In this document: in pieces, positions 8,546 through 16,052 of the stretch | How the letters are laid out: each line of letters starts with the position of its first letter | How positions within the stretch are numbered: the stretch's first letter is position 1 | Source of the DNA: Treponema sp. | GTDB taxonomy: Bacteria > Spirochaetota > Spirochaetia > Treponematales > Breznakiellaceae | DNA length: 54,310 nt | Assembly: GCA_031256445.1 (NCBI GenBank) | Contig: JAIRQN010000002.1 | Coordinates: forward strand, 1 to 54,310 | Reading direction: 5' to 3' | Position numbers and translations under genes: made by a program | The notes under the pieces: model-generated | Database searches by the model: none | What the model was told of the DNA's origin: nothing | What the model saw: the letters and a program-made list of their open reading frames with translations, nothing else

Positions 8546-9085
8546 TTAAAAATTTACCGCTTTAACCCCCGCCTCTATAGCATTAACATTCATTTCAATG
8601 AACTGATGCTTATCCGGAGGAAAGAATTTCCTCAAGATACTTTCAGTATCGGCTAAAACGAGCGCTTTCGTTAACCTGGCCATAGCGCCAAGGGCTACCA
8701 TATTGGCGAAACGGATATTGCCTATCTGTTCCGCGATGGCGGAAGCCTCAATCTTGACAATTTTAATGTCCGAACGCTTCGGCTCTTCCTTAACCAGAGT
8801 CGAATTTATTACCATTAGCCCGCCTTCTTTTAAAATTTTCCCGCACGGGAGGAGAGAATCGGTATTCATTACAAGGCATGAGTCCGGCGTTGTGACAAGA
8901 GGGCTGGCAATTTCCTCATCAGAGATGATTACGCCGGCGCGGGCGATACCGCCGCGCTTTTCAGCGCCGTAAAACGGGAAAAAAGTAACATTTTTTCCTT
9001 CTTTCATGGCAAAATACACCCAAAGCTGGCCTAAAGAGACGATTCCCTGCCCTCCAAACCCGGCAAAAAAGGATTTTTCTGTCAT
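8546..9085 (-). CDS. 2-oxoacid:ferredoxin oxidoreductase, gamma subunit
   Basis: 179 residues. The start codon at 9085 overlaps the stop codon of the beta subunit gene (ATGA, 4 bp). The frame is open further upstream but that part has no family resemblance. The motif FFAGFGGQGIVSLGQ at the N terminus is typical of the gamma subunit (POR gamma domain), followed by FFPFYGAEKRGG. It works with the alpha, beta and ferredoxin subunits encoded just upstream to oxidise a 2-oxoacid to acyl-CoA with reduction of ferredoxin. Last gene of the operon. Confidence 0.92.
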   Translation of the reverse strand: MTEKSFFAGFGGQGIVSLGQLWVYFAMKEGKNVTFFPFYGAEKRGGIARAGVIISDEEIASPLVTTPDSCLVMNTDSLLPCGKILKEGGLMVINSTLVKEEPKRSDIKIVKIEASAIAEQIGNIRFANMVALGAMARLTKALVLADTESILRKFFPPDKHQFIEMNVNAIEAGVKAVNF

Positions 9086-9849
9086 TTTTGGCCTCCGGTA
9101 ACCGAATTTAAGGTATTTTTTATCTCGCCAAGAGGATAAACGCTTATCATATTCTGTTCCAGCCACTCAATAGCCTGAACCGGCTCCATCGTCCAGTTGG
9201 TCGGACAGGGCGAAAGCACCTCCACCATGGTAAAACCAACTCCCGACAACTGGGCCTCGAACGCTTTTTTAATGTACTGCGCGGTTTTTCGCACATTTGC
9301 GGCATTATTCACCGCCCCCCTGGCAATGTAGCGCGTCCCCTCCAAAGTAGCAAGAAGTTCCGAGACCCTAATCGGATAGCCCATTCCGGCGGCATCAGCA
9401 TCCCTGCCTAACGGCGCAGTTGTCGCTTTCTGCCCTAAAAGCGTCGTGGGCGCCATCTGCCCGCCTGTCATGCCGTAAATCGCGTTATTTATAAAAATCG
9501 TGGTAAATTTTTCGCCCCGGTTCGCCGCGTGTATCATTTCCGCTGTCCCGATAGCCGCCATGTCCCCGTCCCCCTGATAACAGATAACAAGGTGATCCGG
9601 GCGGACGCGTTTAATGCCTGTCGCCGCCGCAGGAGTTCTGCCGTGCGGCGGCTGCACCGAGTCAAAATCGAAATACAGATCCGCCCATATCGCGCAGCCC
9701 ACAGGAAAGGCAATTATCGTCTTTTCCCTTAGGCCCATTTCATCTATAAGAGTGCCGATTATTCTGTGCACAACTCCATGCCCGCAGCCGCCGCAGTATT
9801 TGGTCTGCGTCTTTGTTAAACTCTCCGGATGTCCGTATAATTTTTTCAT
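9082..9849 (-). CDS. 2-oxoacid:ferredoxin oxidoreductase, beta subunit (TPP-binding)
   Basis: 255 residues carrying the thiamine diphosphate-binding fold. KYCGGCGHG near residue 18, GCAIWADLYF, and the GDGDMAAIG ... INNAIYGMTGGQ TPP/Mg2+ motif are present. It receives electrons from TPP-bound substrate in the alpha/beta heterodimer. Its start overlaps the alpha gene end by 4 bp. The substrate (2-oxoglutarate, branched-chain 2-oxoacid or another) cannot be set by eye. The small separate ferredoxin subunit and gene order fit the Kor/Vor types rather than the single-chain pyruvate enzyme. Confidence 0.93.
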   Translation of the reverse strand: MKKLYGHPESLTKTQTKYCGGCGHGVVHRIIGTLIDEMGLREKTIIAFPVGCAIWADLYFDFDSVQPPHGRTPAAATGIKRVRPDHLVICYQGDGDMAAIGTAEMIHAANRGEKFTTIFINNAIYGMTGGQMAPTTLLGQKATTAPLGRDADAAGMGYPIRVSELLATLEGTRYIARGAVNNAANVRKTAQYIKKAFEAQLSGVGFTMVEVLSPCPTNWTMEPVQAIEWLEQNMISVYPLGEIKNTLNSVTGGQK

Positions 9850-10919
9850 TTTTTTAAAATTTCCTTTGCTTTGGCAAATACTTCTTCTTCGGTCGGAATT
9901 ATTCCGCCCGAATGACCCAACAGATGAATTTCAGCTTTTGAACCCGCGTAATAGGCGGAAAGTTTTACATCTTCCACCAACTGGCCAAGAGACATCTCTA
10001 CAGATAACAGAGGTTTTCCGTTAGCGGCAATTTTTCCAAGCGCTTCATACGGGAAAGGCCACAATGTGACAGGCCTGAAAATACCGAGTTTAATGCCCTC
10101 TTTTTTGGCAAGCATCTGAGCGCCGAGGCAGACCCTCGCGCAGGTGCCGTATGCCGCCATTACAAGATCGGCATCCGCGCAGCCGGTTTCCTCAAAACGA
10201 GTCTCGGCCGCTTTCACGGTTTCGTAACGCGCAAAACGCGCAATTGTTAACGTCTCCAGCTCTTCCGGCACAAGATGAATCGAAGTGATATGCCGAGCTT
10301 TTCTGCACGGCGAACCTGTTTGAGCCATGCCGCCTGCAGTCCAGTCCCTTTTGGGCGGTTCCTTTTCCGGCGGCAGCGCTACGCCTTCTATCATCTGGCC
10401 GATCATTCCGTCTATTTGAATGATAACCGGCATCCGGTACTTGTCAGAGAGATCAAAAGCCAGATAGGTGAAATCCGCGCATTCCTGCACGCTTTTGGGA
10501 GCAAGCACAATGCAGCGGTAATCGCCGTGGCCGCCGCCGCGCGTTGACTGAAAATAATCGCTTTGGGCCGGAGCGATATTGCCAAGACCGGGACCGCCGC
10601 GGACAACATTGGCAAGCACAAGCGGGATATCCGCGCCTGCGGCATAGGAAAGCCCTTCCTGCTTCAGGCTTATGCCAGGGCTTGAAGAGCTTGTCATGGC
10701 CCTTACTCCGGCGCAGGAAGCGCCGTAAACCATAATAATCGCGGCAATTTCGCTTTCAGCCTGGATAAAAATCCTGCCGCGATCCAGCATATGTTTTGCC
10801 ATGTACGCTATCAATTCATTCTGCGGCGTAATCGGGTAACCAAAATATGCGCCGCATCCGGCTCTTATGGCCGCTTCGGCGATAGCGTCGTTTCCCTTCA
10901 TTAATACTTTTTCGCTCAT
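9846..10919 (-). CDS. 2-oxoacid:ferredoxin oxidoreductase, alpha subunit (VorB/KorA-like)
   Basis: 357 residues. The N-terminal pyrimidine-binding domain begins with GNDAIAEAAIRAGCGAYFGY and PITPQNEL, followed by the QAESEIAAI and TSSSSPGISLKQEG motifs. The C-terminal domain includes GILRPVTLWPFP-like sequence (IFRPVTLWPFP) and SLGQLVEDVKL. The length (about 350) and sequence feel resemble the subunit annotated VorB (3-methyl-2-oxobutanoate dehydrogenase) in many anaerobes, but 2-oxoglutarate specificity is equally possible. Overlaps the ferredoxin gene by 4 bp. Confidence 0.92.
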   Translation of the reverse strand: MSEKVLMKGNDAIAEAAIRAGCGAYFGYPITPQNELIAYMAKHMLDRGRIFIQAESEIAAIIMVYGASCAGVRAMTSSSSPGISLKQEGLSYAAGADIPLVLANVVRGGPGLGNIAPAQSDYFQSTRGGGHGDYRCIVLAPKSVQECADFTYLAFDLSDKYRMPVIIQIDGMIGQMIEGVALPPEKEPPKRDWTAGGMAQTGSPCRKARHITSIHLVPEELETLTIARFARYETVKAAETRFEETGCADADLVMAAYGTCARVCLGAQMLAKKEGIKLGIFRPVTLWPFPYEALGKIAANGKPLLSVEMSLGQLVEDVKLSAYYAGSKAEIHLLGHSGGIIPTEEEVFAKAKEILKK

Positions 10920-11137
10920 GGCGATACCTCATAAACCTCGATGCAGACATCAGGGCAGACCTCAAAACAGTTGCCGCACGCGATACATTTATCGATCTGC
11001 ACTGCTTTCGCGGGATACGAACCTGAAGAATTCTGGTCTGTATCCTCTTCCAATACTTTAACCGGACAGTTGCGGATGCACAGAAGGCATCCTTTGCACA
11101 ACTCGCGGTCTATTATCACTTTTCCCTTTCTGGCCAT
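10916..11137 (-). CDS. 2x[4Fe-4S] ferredoxin subunit of the 2-oxoacid oxidoreductase
   Basis: 73 residues with two CxxCxxCxxxCP clusters: CKGCLLCIRNCP near residue 15 and CIACGNCFEVCP near residue 46. It is the electron-transfer (delta) subunit and the first gene of the four-gene operon. The four genes are joined by 4-bp overlaps, consistent with equal production of the subunits. A clear promoter lies upstream at 11166-11194. Confidence 0.93.
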   Translation of the reverse strand: MARKGKVIIDRELCKGCLLCIRNCPVKVLEEDTDQNSSGSYPAKAVQIDKCIACGNCFEVCPDVCIEVYEVSP

Positions 11138-11165
11138 GGAATTTCCTCTTGTAATATGTAACTAG

Positions 11166-11194
11166 AGTATAAATAAAAATACATCCAAAGCCAA
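11166..11194 (-). promoter_or_regulatory. Promoter of the 2-oxoacid:ferredoxin oxidoreductase operon
   Basis: On the minus strand TTGGCT (-35, 11194-11189) and TATACT (-10, 11171-11166) are 17 bp apart, a near-consensus vegetative promoter. The ribosome-binding site AGAGGAA and the ATG at 11137 follow. Confidence 0.7.
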
Positions 11195-11285
11195 GTGCTT
11201 CCCGGTGATTTTACGATTTTTCTTGACTTTTTAAAGATACTTTTTATTTTATAAATATAACCGTAATAGTTGGATTTCATGCAGT

Positions 11286-12038
11286 ATGATTAACATTTTA
11301 ATTTCATCATGGCACGATATGGACAGAGAACATATACTGGCCATTCTTTCAGATCAAAATGACTTCCGCATTGCCGGCGTTGAAAAAGACGAAGTAGCGG
11401 CAATAATGGAATCAGAAAAATTGAAGCCTGACATCCTGATATTGGACATACCGAAGCCAATCATTAGCTGTCCTGAACTGGCTCCGATTATTCACAGGAG
11501 ATCGCCTGATACAGGAATAATAATGCTGAGCGATATAGACGAGGAGAATTTCGCCTGTCTCGCGCTTAAGGCGGGAATTCTGGGATTCCTGTTAAAAAAA
11601 ACGGATATGAATAAACTGACGCTGGCTGTAAAAAATGTACATAACGGCGAAGTGTACATGAATGACTCAATTATTCACAGGGTATTTGACGCATTTACAA
11701 TGATGAACCGGCAAAATGAGCAGACGGATGAACTTATTTTTTACGAACAAAGCTTCCCGCCGCAGACATCCGCAAATGACAGGGGTAAATATTATTCATT
11801 TTTTTCCCCGACAGAACGCGGAATAATTACTTTTATCGCCAAAGGTTTTAACGATGAACAAATAGCCGATTCACTGCATTTAAGCACGGGCGCCATCAGG
11901 AATTGCATAACAAAAATCAGGCGAAAAACAAATTTCAAAAGCCGCGCGCAGATTGTCGTCTTTTCCATTTATTACGGACTGATCAGTTTTGAAAAACCGG
12001 ATTTCCCTTTCGTTATCAGGCAGGATTTCAGAAAGTGA
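11286..12038 (+). CDS. LuxR/NarL-type response regulator
   Basis: 250 residues. The N-terminal receiver has the expected phospho-acceptor Asp at D54 in ILILDIP, a conserved MLSD after the next strand and LLKKTD for the conserved Lys. The C-terminal LuxR helix-turn-helix (SPTERGIITFIAKGFNDEQI, then STGAIRNCITKIRRK) binds DNA. A linker of about 45 residues separates the two. No histidine kinase is next to it, so it is an orphan. It converges on the rluA-type gene with only 8 bp between stops. Confidence 0.87.
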   Translation: MINILISSWHDMDREHILAILSDQNDFRIAGVEKDEVAAIMESEKLKPDILILDIPKPIISCPELAPIIHRRSPDTGIIMLSDIDEENFACLALKAGILGFLLKKTDMNKLTLAVKNVHNGEVYMNDSIIHRVFDAFTMMNRQNEQTDELIFYEQSFPPQTSANDRGKYYSFFSPTERGIITFIAKGFNDEQIADSLHLSTGAIRNCITKIRRKTNFKSRAQIVVFSIYYGLISFEKPDFPFVIRQDFRK

Positions 12039-12046
12039 CAAAATTA

Positions 12047-12838
12047 TTAAATTGGTTGAATCCGGTATTCGCGGCTGCCGCCGTTCGCAGGATCGGTAAA
12101 ATACAGCGCGTGCGCGCGCAGAGCAAGGGTTTGCCCCCTGAAATAATTATCTCCGGGAAGCCGCTCATCTGCAGCCGGCGAATACAGAGGATCGTTCAGT
12201 ATCGGAAAGCCAATCCAGCACAGATGACAGCGGATCTGGTGGCGAAACCCGCGTTTTATCCGCACTTTAAATACATTTTTGTCTGCGCTGATTATTTCAG
12301 TTTTGTAAAACGCGCCTTTATCTTTCGCGGTTTCTCCATGTTTTTTACCGTCATCAATTACGGGCCGAACCTGCTTTCTGCCGGAGCCAAAAGGACGGAA
12401 CCATGATTCGATAATATTATCACTCACACGCGGACACGGGGGAAAACCGGGTAAATGATGCGGAATGCCGCCGAACCTTTGATTCAATGCGGAGCGTAAA
12501 TCATTCTCGTCTTCTGTTGAATTAAGGCAAACCGCCGAATATTCTTTTACAAATTCGCCCTTGTCCTGCAATGATTTAAAAAAATGAAAACTATTCCCGT
12601 TCTTCGCGATAAGAGCCAGCCCGTGTGTTTCATAATCCAGGCGGTGCATAATGTCGTAAACATGCGCAAATTGCGCCGCAACTTGCTGCGCCGCATACCA
12701 CTCAAGCAATGTTTTTGGTTCACTTATCTCTTTTTCCTGATCGCTGTTCCATGTTCCCTGTGGCCTGCTGTGCATTTGCGGCGGTTTAAACACAACGGCA
12801 TAATCGCCTGTTTCCTCCAGTATATAAGGGCTATCCAT
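12047..12838 (-). CDS. RluA-family RNA pseudouridine synthase
   Basis: 263 residues with the RluA catalytic motif HRLDYETHGLAL; the Asp is the catalytic nucleophile. It lacks an S4 domain, unlike the neighbouring paralogue, with which it overlaps by 8 bp. The target base (rRNA or tRNA) is not predictable. The segment YAAQQVAAQFAH is encoded by a sequence (12673-12694) matching the 15-bp G/C repeat of yggS and ksgA at 19 of 22 positions, probably an in-frame insertion. Last gene of the eight-gene operon. Confidence 0.9.
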   Translation of the reverse strand: MDSPYILEETGDYAVVFKPPQMHSRPQGTWNSDQEKEISEPKTLLEWYAAQQVAAQFAHVYDIMHRLDYETHGLALIAKNGNSFHFFKSLQDKGEFVKEYSAVCLNSTEDENDLRSALNQRFGGIPHHLPGFPPCPRVSDNIIESWFRPFGSGRKQVRPVIDDGKKHGETAKDKGAFYKTEIISADKNVFKVRIKRGFRHQIRCHLCWIGFPILNDPLYSPAADERLPGDNYFRGQTLALRAHALYFTDPANGGSREYRIQPI

Positions 12839-13817
12839 ACGCGTTTTCTTTTTTGTTCAATTTGCCTATTAAAGCGGTAAAACGATCCGGCATCATGGAT
12901 GAAAAATTACTCTGCTCTGTATGCCCCGGCAGGGTTATAGCGAGGTTTTTTGAATGAAGCATTAAGCCCGTATCAGGAAAAACAGGGCCGCCGTAAACAG
13001 AATCTCCTATGATAGGATGCCCGATAAAACGCATATGTACGCGAAGCTGATGCGTACGCCCTGTCTTCGGACGCAGCATAACAAGCGAAGCGTTCTTCCA
13101 GCTTTTTACCGTTTTATAATAAGTGACGGCCTTTCTCCCGTATGCGCAGACCGCAAACCGCTTTCGTTCCTTTGTATCTCTGGCGAGATATGTTTCTATT
13201 CTGCCGGATTTTTCTTTGGGAATTCCGGCGACAAGCGCGATGTAAGTTTTTTTTACTTTCCGCAATTTGAACTGCTGCGCAAGAAAAGAATGAGACTGTT
13301 CATTGTACGCGCAAATAATAACACCCGATGTTTCTTTATCAAGACGGTGAACAATGCCGGGCCGCAGATTTTCATATCCGCGCATGCCGGACGCTCCGTT
13401 TTGAATTTCCTCCTGCGCTCCGGTTATTGGCTGAAAAGCCCGACTGTCCGGGTTTTTGCATAACATTCTGAAATAAAGCGCGTTCGCCAGAGTGCCCTGT
13501 CTGTTGCCCGCGCCCGGATGAACTACCATCCCGCGGGCCTTGTTTATTACCGCGCAATTTTCATCTTCATAAATAATTTCCAGAGGAATATCCTGGGCCG
13601 TAAGCTGCAAAGGAGGAGCGTCATCCCAAACCAGCTCAAGAAAATCTCCCGGTTTTACAGACCGCGAAAGTTTAACATCTTTTCCGTTAATTTTTGCCTT
13701 TAGATTTCTTGCTTTTATCTGGGAACGGGAAAGCAGGCGCAGCGCTTCTGACACATAACGATCCAGCCGCTTTCCGTTTATTAACTGATCTTCGGCAGTA
13801 TGCGAAAGGAAAGGCAT
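12831..13817 (-). CDS. RluD-type 23S rRNA pseudouridine synthase with S4 domain
   Basis: 328 residues. An N-terminal S4 RNA-binding domain (RLDRYVSEALRLLSRSQIKA, about 17-36) precedes the RluA catalytic domain with HRLDKETSGVI and the KTGRTHQLRVH motif. It resembles RluC/RluD, which modify helices of 23S rRNA; the exact target is inferred only. There is a longer loop between strands around residues 125-145 (SRAFQPITGAQEE). The stop overlaps the next gene's start by 8 bp, and its own start shares a base with the stop of the preceding gene. Confidence 0.92.
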   Translation of the reverse strand: MPFLSHTAEDQLINGKRLDRYVSEALRLLSRSQIKARNLKAKINGKDVKLSRSVKPGDFLELVWDDAPPLQLTAQDIPLEIIYEDENCAVINKARGMVVHPGAGNRQGTLANALYFRMLCKNPDSRAFQPITGAQEEIQNGASGMRGYENLRPGIVHRLDKETSGVIICAYNEQSHSFLAQQFKLRKVKKTYIALVAGIPKEKSGRIETYLARDTKERKRFAVCAYGRKAVTYYKTVKSWKNASLVMLRPKTGRTHQLRVHMRFIGHPIIGDSVYGGPVFPDTGLMLHSKNLAITLPGHTEQSNFSSMMPDRFTALIGKLNKKENAYG

Positions 13818-14392
13818 TACTTTTTTTCGTTTCCGGACGTGTCACCGGTTTTTTCTTCGACAGGATTTTCCTCAGCGCTTTTGTCAACGGCAGTTTCCGT
13901 CGCGTCCGGCGGCGGGGACGGCGTTATTTTAATATTTATTACGCCAGAAGGCCTGCTTTCAACCCTGCGCCGTTCCTTTCCGGTTTTTATCTTGTGAATG
14001 ATTAAATCGGTAACAGCTATGGATGCCGAAAGACCGGCGGCGAGCCAAATAGTTCTTACATATTCGTCTTTTGTCATTTCCACTGCGCCCGCAGATTTAA
14101 GCGGCCAGGGAGCGTAGCGCCGTCCGGTTTCGGAAAAATCAAGGCCGCTATTGTCATACCAGCGGTACATATCCGTAAAAAAAGTGATTGTAAACATGGC
14201 GAACGGAAACGCTCCAAACGCGATTATATCCCAGCGGCGCATATCTTTTACCCATTGGGGAAATTTCGCAGGATCAAATGCTGACGGCGAAGTTGAAGAT
14301 GAGGTTGAAGATGAAGATGTCTGAGCCGTTAGCTGAAATAAAGGCGCCTGCAGGAGAATGAAAAAAATGACAATAATAAAAAATTTCTTCAT
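13817..14392 (-). CDS. Putative envelope protein with two hydrophobic segments; function unknown
   Basis: 191 residues, not recognised. A signal peptide (MKKFFIIVIFFILLQAPLF) is followed by a Ser/Thr-rich low-complexity linker (TSSSSTSSSTS). Two hydrophobic segments lie near 57-72 (IIAFGAFPFAMFTITFF) and 117-134 (IWLAAGLSASIAVTDLII), and the tail is charged and Pro/Glu-rich. It overlaps yggS by 4 bp and rluD by 1 bp, so it belongs to the operon. Probably a spirochaete-restricted membrane protein. Confidence 0.75.
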   Translation of the reverse strand: MKKFFIIVIFFILLQAPLFQLTAQTSSSSTSSSTSPSAFDPAKFPQWVKDMRRWDIIAFGAFPFAMFTITFFTDMYRWYDNSGLDFSETGRRYAPWPLKSAGAVEMTKDEYVRTIWLAAGLSASIAVTDLIIHKIKTGKERRRVESRPSGVINIKITPSPPPDATETAVDKSAEENPVEEKTGDTSGNEKK

Positions 14393-15114
14393 TGTTCCTT
14401 AAAAATACCGCCGCCTATCCTCAGCATTGTAGAGCCCTCTTCGACTGCGATTTCAAAATCATTTGACATCCCCATCGAAAGACAGGTCCAGTTCTCCGCA
14501 GGCGGGAAACGCCTTTCAAGCTCTTTTTGCGCTTTCACAAGCTGTCTGAAAGAACCGCGGATTAAACGCGCATCCTCCGTAAAAGGCGCCATTGTCATCA
14601 GCCCCTGCGGCTTTAAATTAGCGCCTGACAGAACAATTTCCGCCGCGCGGAAAAGTTCATCAAAACCGGAAAACCCGCTCTTTGAATCCTCTCCCGTGTG
14701 AAGTTCAAGTAAAACGTTCAGCGCCGCCGCCTGCCGCGCCGCTGCTTGCCGCGCCGCCGCTTGCCGCATGGACGCAAATTTGTCAAGTTCGCCGATAAGC
14801 TCAAGGCGGTCAACAGATTGAATGCAGTCAAAAAAGAGAACCGCTTTTTTTGCCTTGTTCCGCTGTAAAGAACCAATCAAATGAAGATCTAATTCAGGAT
14901 GATCTTCCCTGAATGTTTCGAACTTGGCAAGGGATTCCTGAATTTTGCTTTCGCCGAAACAGCGAATGCCGCTTTGCCATGCTTCCTCTATCATGTTGAC
15001 CGGCACAAATTTTGAAACGCCCATAAGGGTAATATCGCCGCGTTTTCGGCCGGCTGCGCCGCAGGCCTTTTGAATCCTCTCCTCTACTTTCGCGATATTT
15101 CCCGAAATTGACAT
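14389..15114 (-). CDS. YggS/PROSC pyridoxal-phosphate homeostasis protein
   Basis: 241 residues. A PLP-binding TIM-barrel protein that buffers PLP rather than catalysing a known reaction. The PLP lysine is in GVSKF near residue 35, with MGMSNDFEIAVEEGSTMLRIG at the C-terminal phosphate site. Between IGELDKFAS and LNVLLELHTGEDS it carries three copies of the five-residue unit RQAAA, encoded by three 15-bp repeats at 14721-14765. This inserts about 15 residues into an otherwise conserved region. Overlaps the downstream gene by 4 bp and follows ksgA by 8 bp. Confidence 0.92.
   Translation of the reverse strand: MSISGNIAKVEERIQKACGAAGRKRGDITLMGVSKFVPVNMIEEAWQSGIRCFGESKIQESLAKFETFREDHPELDLHLIGSLQRNKAKKAVLFFDCIQSVDRLELIGELDKFASMRQAAARQAAARQAAALNVLLELHTGEDSKSGFSGFDELFRAAEIVLSGANLKPQGLMTMAPFTEDARLIRGSFRQLVKAQKELERRFPPAENWTCLSMGMSNDFEIAVEEGSTMLRIGGGIFKEQ
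14721..14765. repeat. Three 15-bp G/C-rich tandem repeats inside yggS
   Basis: Units at 14721-14735, 14736-14750 and 14751-14765 differ by one or two bases. The middle one, GCGCCGCTGCTTGCC, is identical to 15680-15694 in ksgA. The repeat is read as RQAAA in yggS. Confidence 0.8.
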
Positions 15115-15122
15115 TTCCTTGT

Positions 15123-16046
15123 CTATAATCGCATATTCTCTATTGAATTTGCAATAGATAGAAAAACATCCGCATGAAGCGTTTCAGCCCTCTCATTGCC
15201 GGTCAGGGAGTTTTCGCACAAAACGCCGGCGCATATTTCCTTAACTGTTGAATCTCCCCTGCCGGTACGGGCATTTCCAAAGCGGGAAGCAATAAAAGCC
15301 GACAGATTATTTTTTACAGTTTTGCGCCTTGAAGCAAAAAGCGAACGCACAAGCGGGTAAAATGTCTTTGGATACAAAGGCGGCGGATTTATTTTTTCCA
15401 GAAGAACCCCCATGCTGTCAACATTGGGCCGGGGATAAAATGAAGAAGGATGTATTAACATTAAAGGTTTTACCCTGTACACGGAAGAGCACAGCACGGA
15501 AAATGAAGAATAATCCGGCGAACCGGCGGATGCGGCCATGCGGAGCGCGACTTCTTTTTGCACAGTAACAACAACCCGTGAAAAAACGCGGCCTTTTTCA
15601 ATCATGTCCGCCAGAAGAGAGGCGGCTATATTGTAAGGCAGATTTCCCATCAGGAAATTCGCCTGCTGCGCCGCTGACTGCGCCGCTGCTTGCCGCGCCG
15701 CTGCGCCCCAGGTTTTCATCACATCGCCTTCCACAAGACAGAAATTCTCCTGTCCGCAAAACAAACGCTTTAACACGCGTATAAAACCCGCGTCAATTTC
15801 AAACGCGCGCACTTTCATTCCATTTTCAAGAAGCGCCGCTGTCATGGCTCCGAGACCAGGCCCTATTTCCCAGATTTCATCTCCTTTATGAGCGCATAAC
15901 GCATTCGCGAGGGCGTTCCTTACCACGGGGTTTATTAAAAAATTCTGCCCGAATTTTTTACGCATGCCAAGCCCTTCTTCACCAAGGAAAGATTTAAGCG
16001 CTGATGCGGAATTGTAATTCAAAAGAAACCCGTCTTTATTTTCCAT
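15123..16046 (-). CDS. ksgA: 16S rRNA dimethyladenosine transferase KsgA/RsmA
   Basis: 307 residues. It dimethylates two adjacent adenines near the 3' end of 16S rRNA. RKKFGQNFLINP at about 29-40, the SAM motif EIGPGLGAMT, and the catalytic NLPYNIAASLL motif are all present. Just before the catalytic motif there is an extra Ala/Gln-rich segment (AAARQAAAQSAAQQANF) encoded by the G/C repeat at 15665-15706. The insertion abuts the catalytic strand, so it must be tolerated as a surface loop. Part of the eight-gene operon. Confidence 0.95.
   Translation of the reverse strand: MENKDGFLLNYNSASALKSFLGEEGLGMRKKFGQNFLINPVVRNALANALCAHKGDEIWEIGPGLGAMTAALLENGMKVRAFEIDAGFIRVLKRLFCGQENFCLVEGDVMKTWGAAARQAAAQSAAQQANFLMGNLPYNIAASLLADMIEKGRVFSRVVVTVQKEVALRMAASAGSPDYSSFSVLCSSVYRVKPLMLIHPSSFYPRPNVDSMGVLLEKINPPPLYPKTFYPLVRSLFASRRKTVKNNLSAFIASRFGNARTGRGDSTVKEICAGVLCENSLTGNERAETLHADVFLSIANSIENMRL
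15665..15706. repeat. G/C-rich 15-bp repeat copies inside ksgA
   Basis: Contains one exact copy (15680-15694) and flanking partial copies of the 15-bp unit found three times in yggS. It is read in the RQAAA/QSAAQ frame. Confidence 0.7.
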
Positions 16047-16052
16047 AATAAT

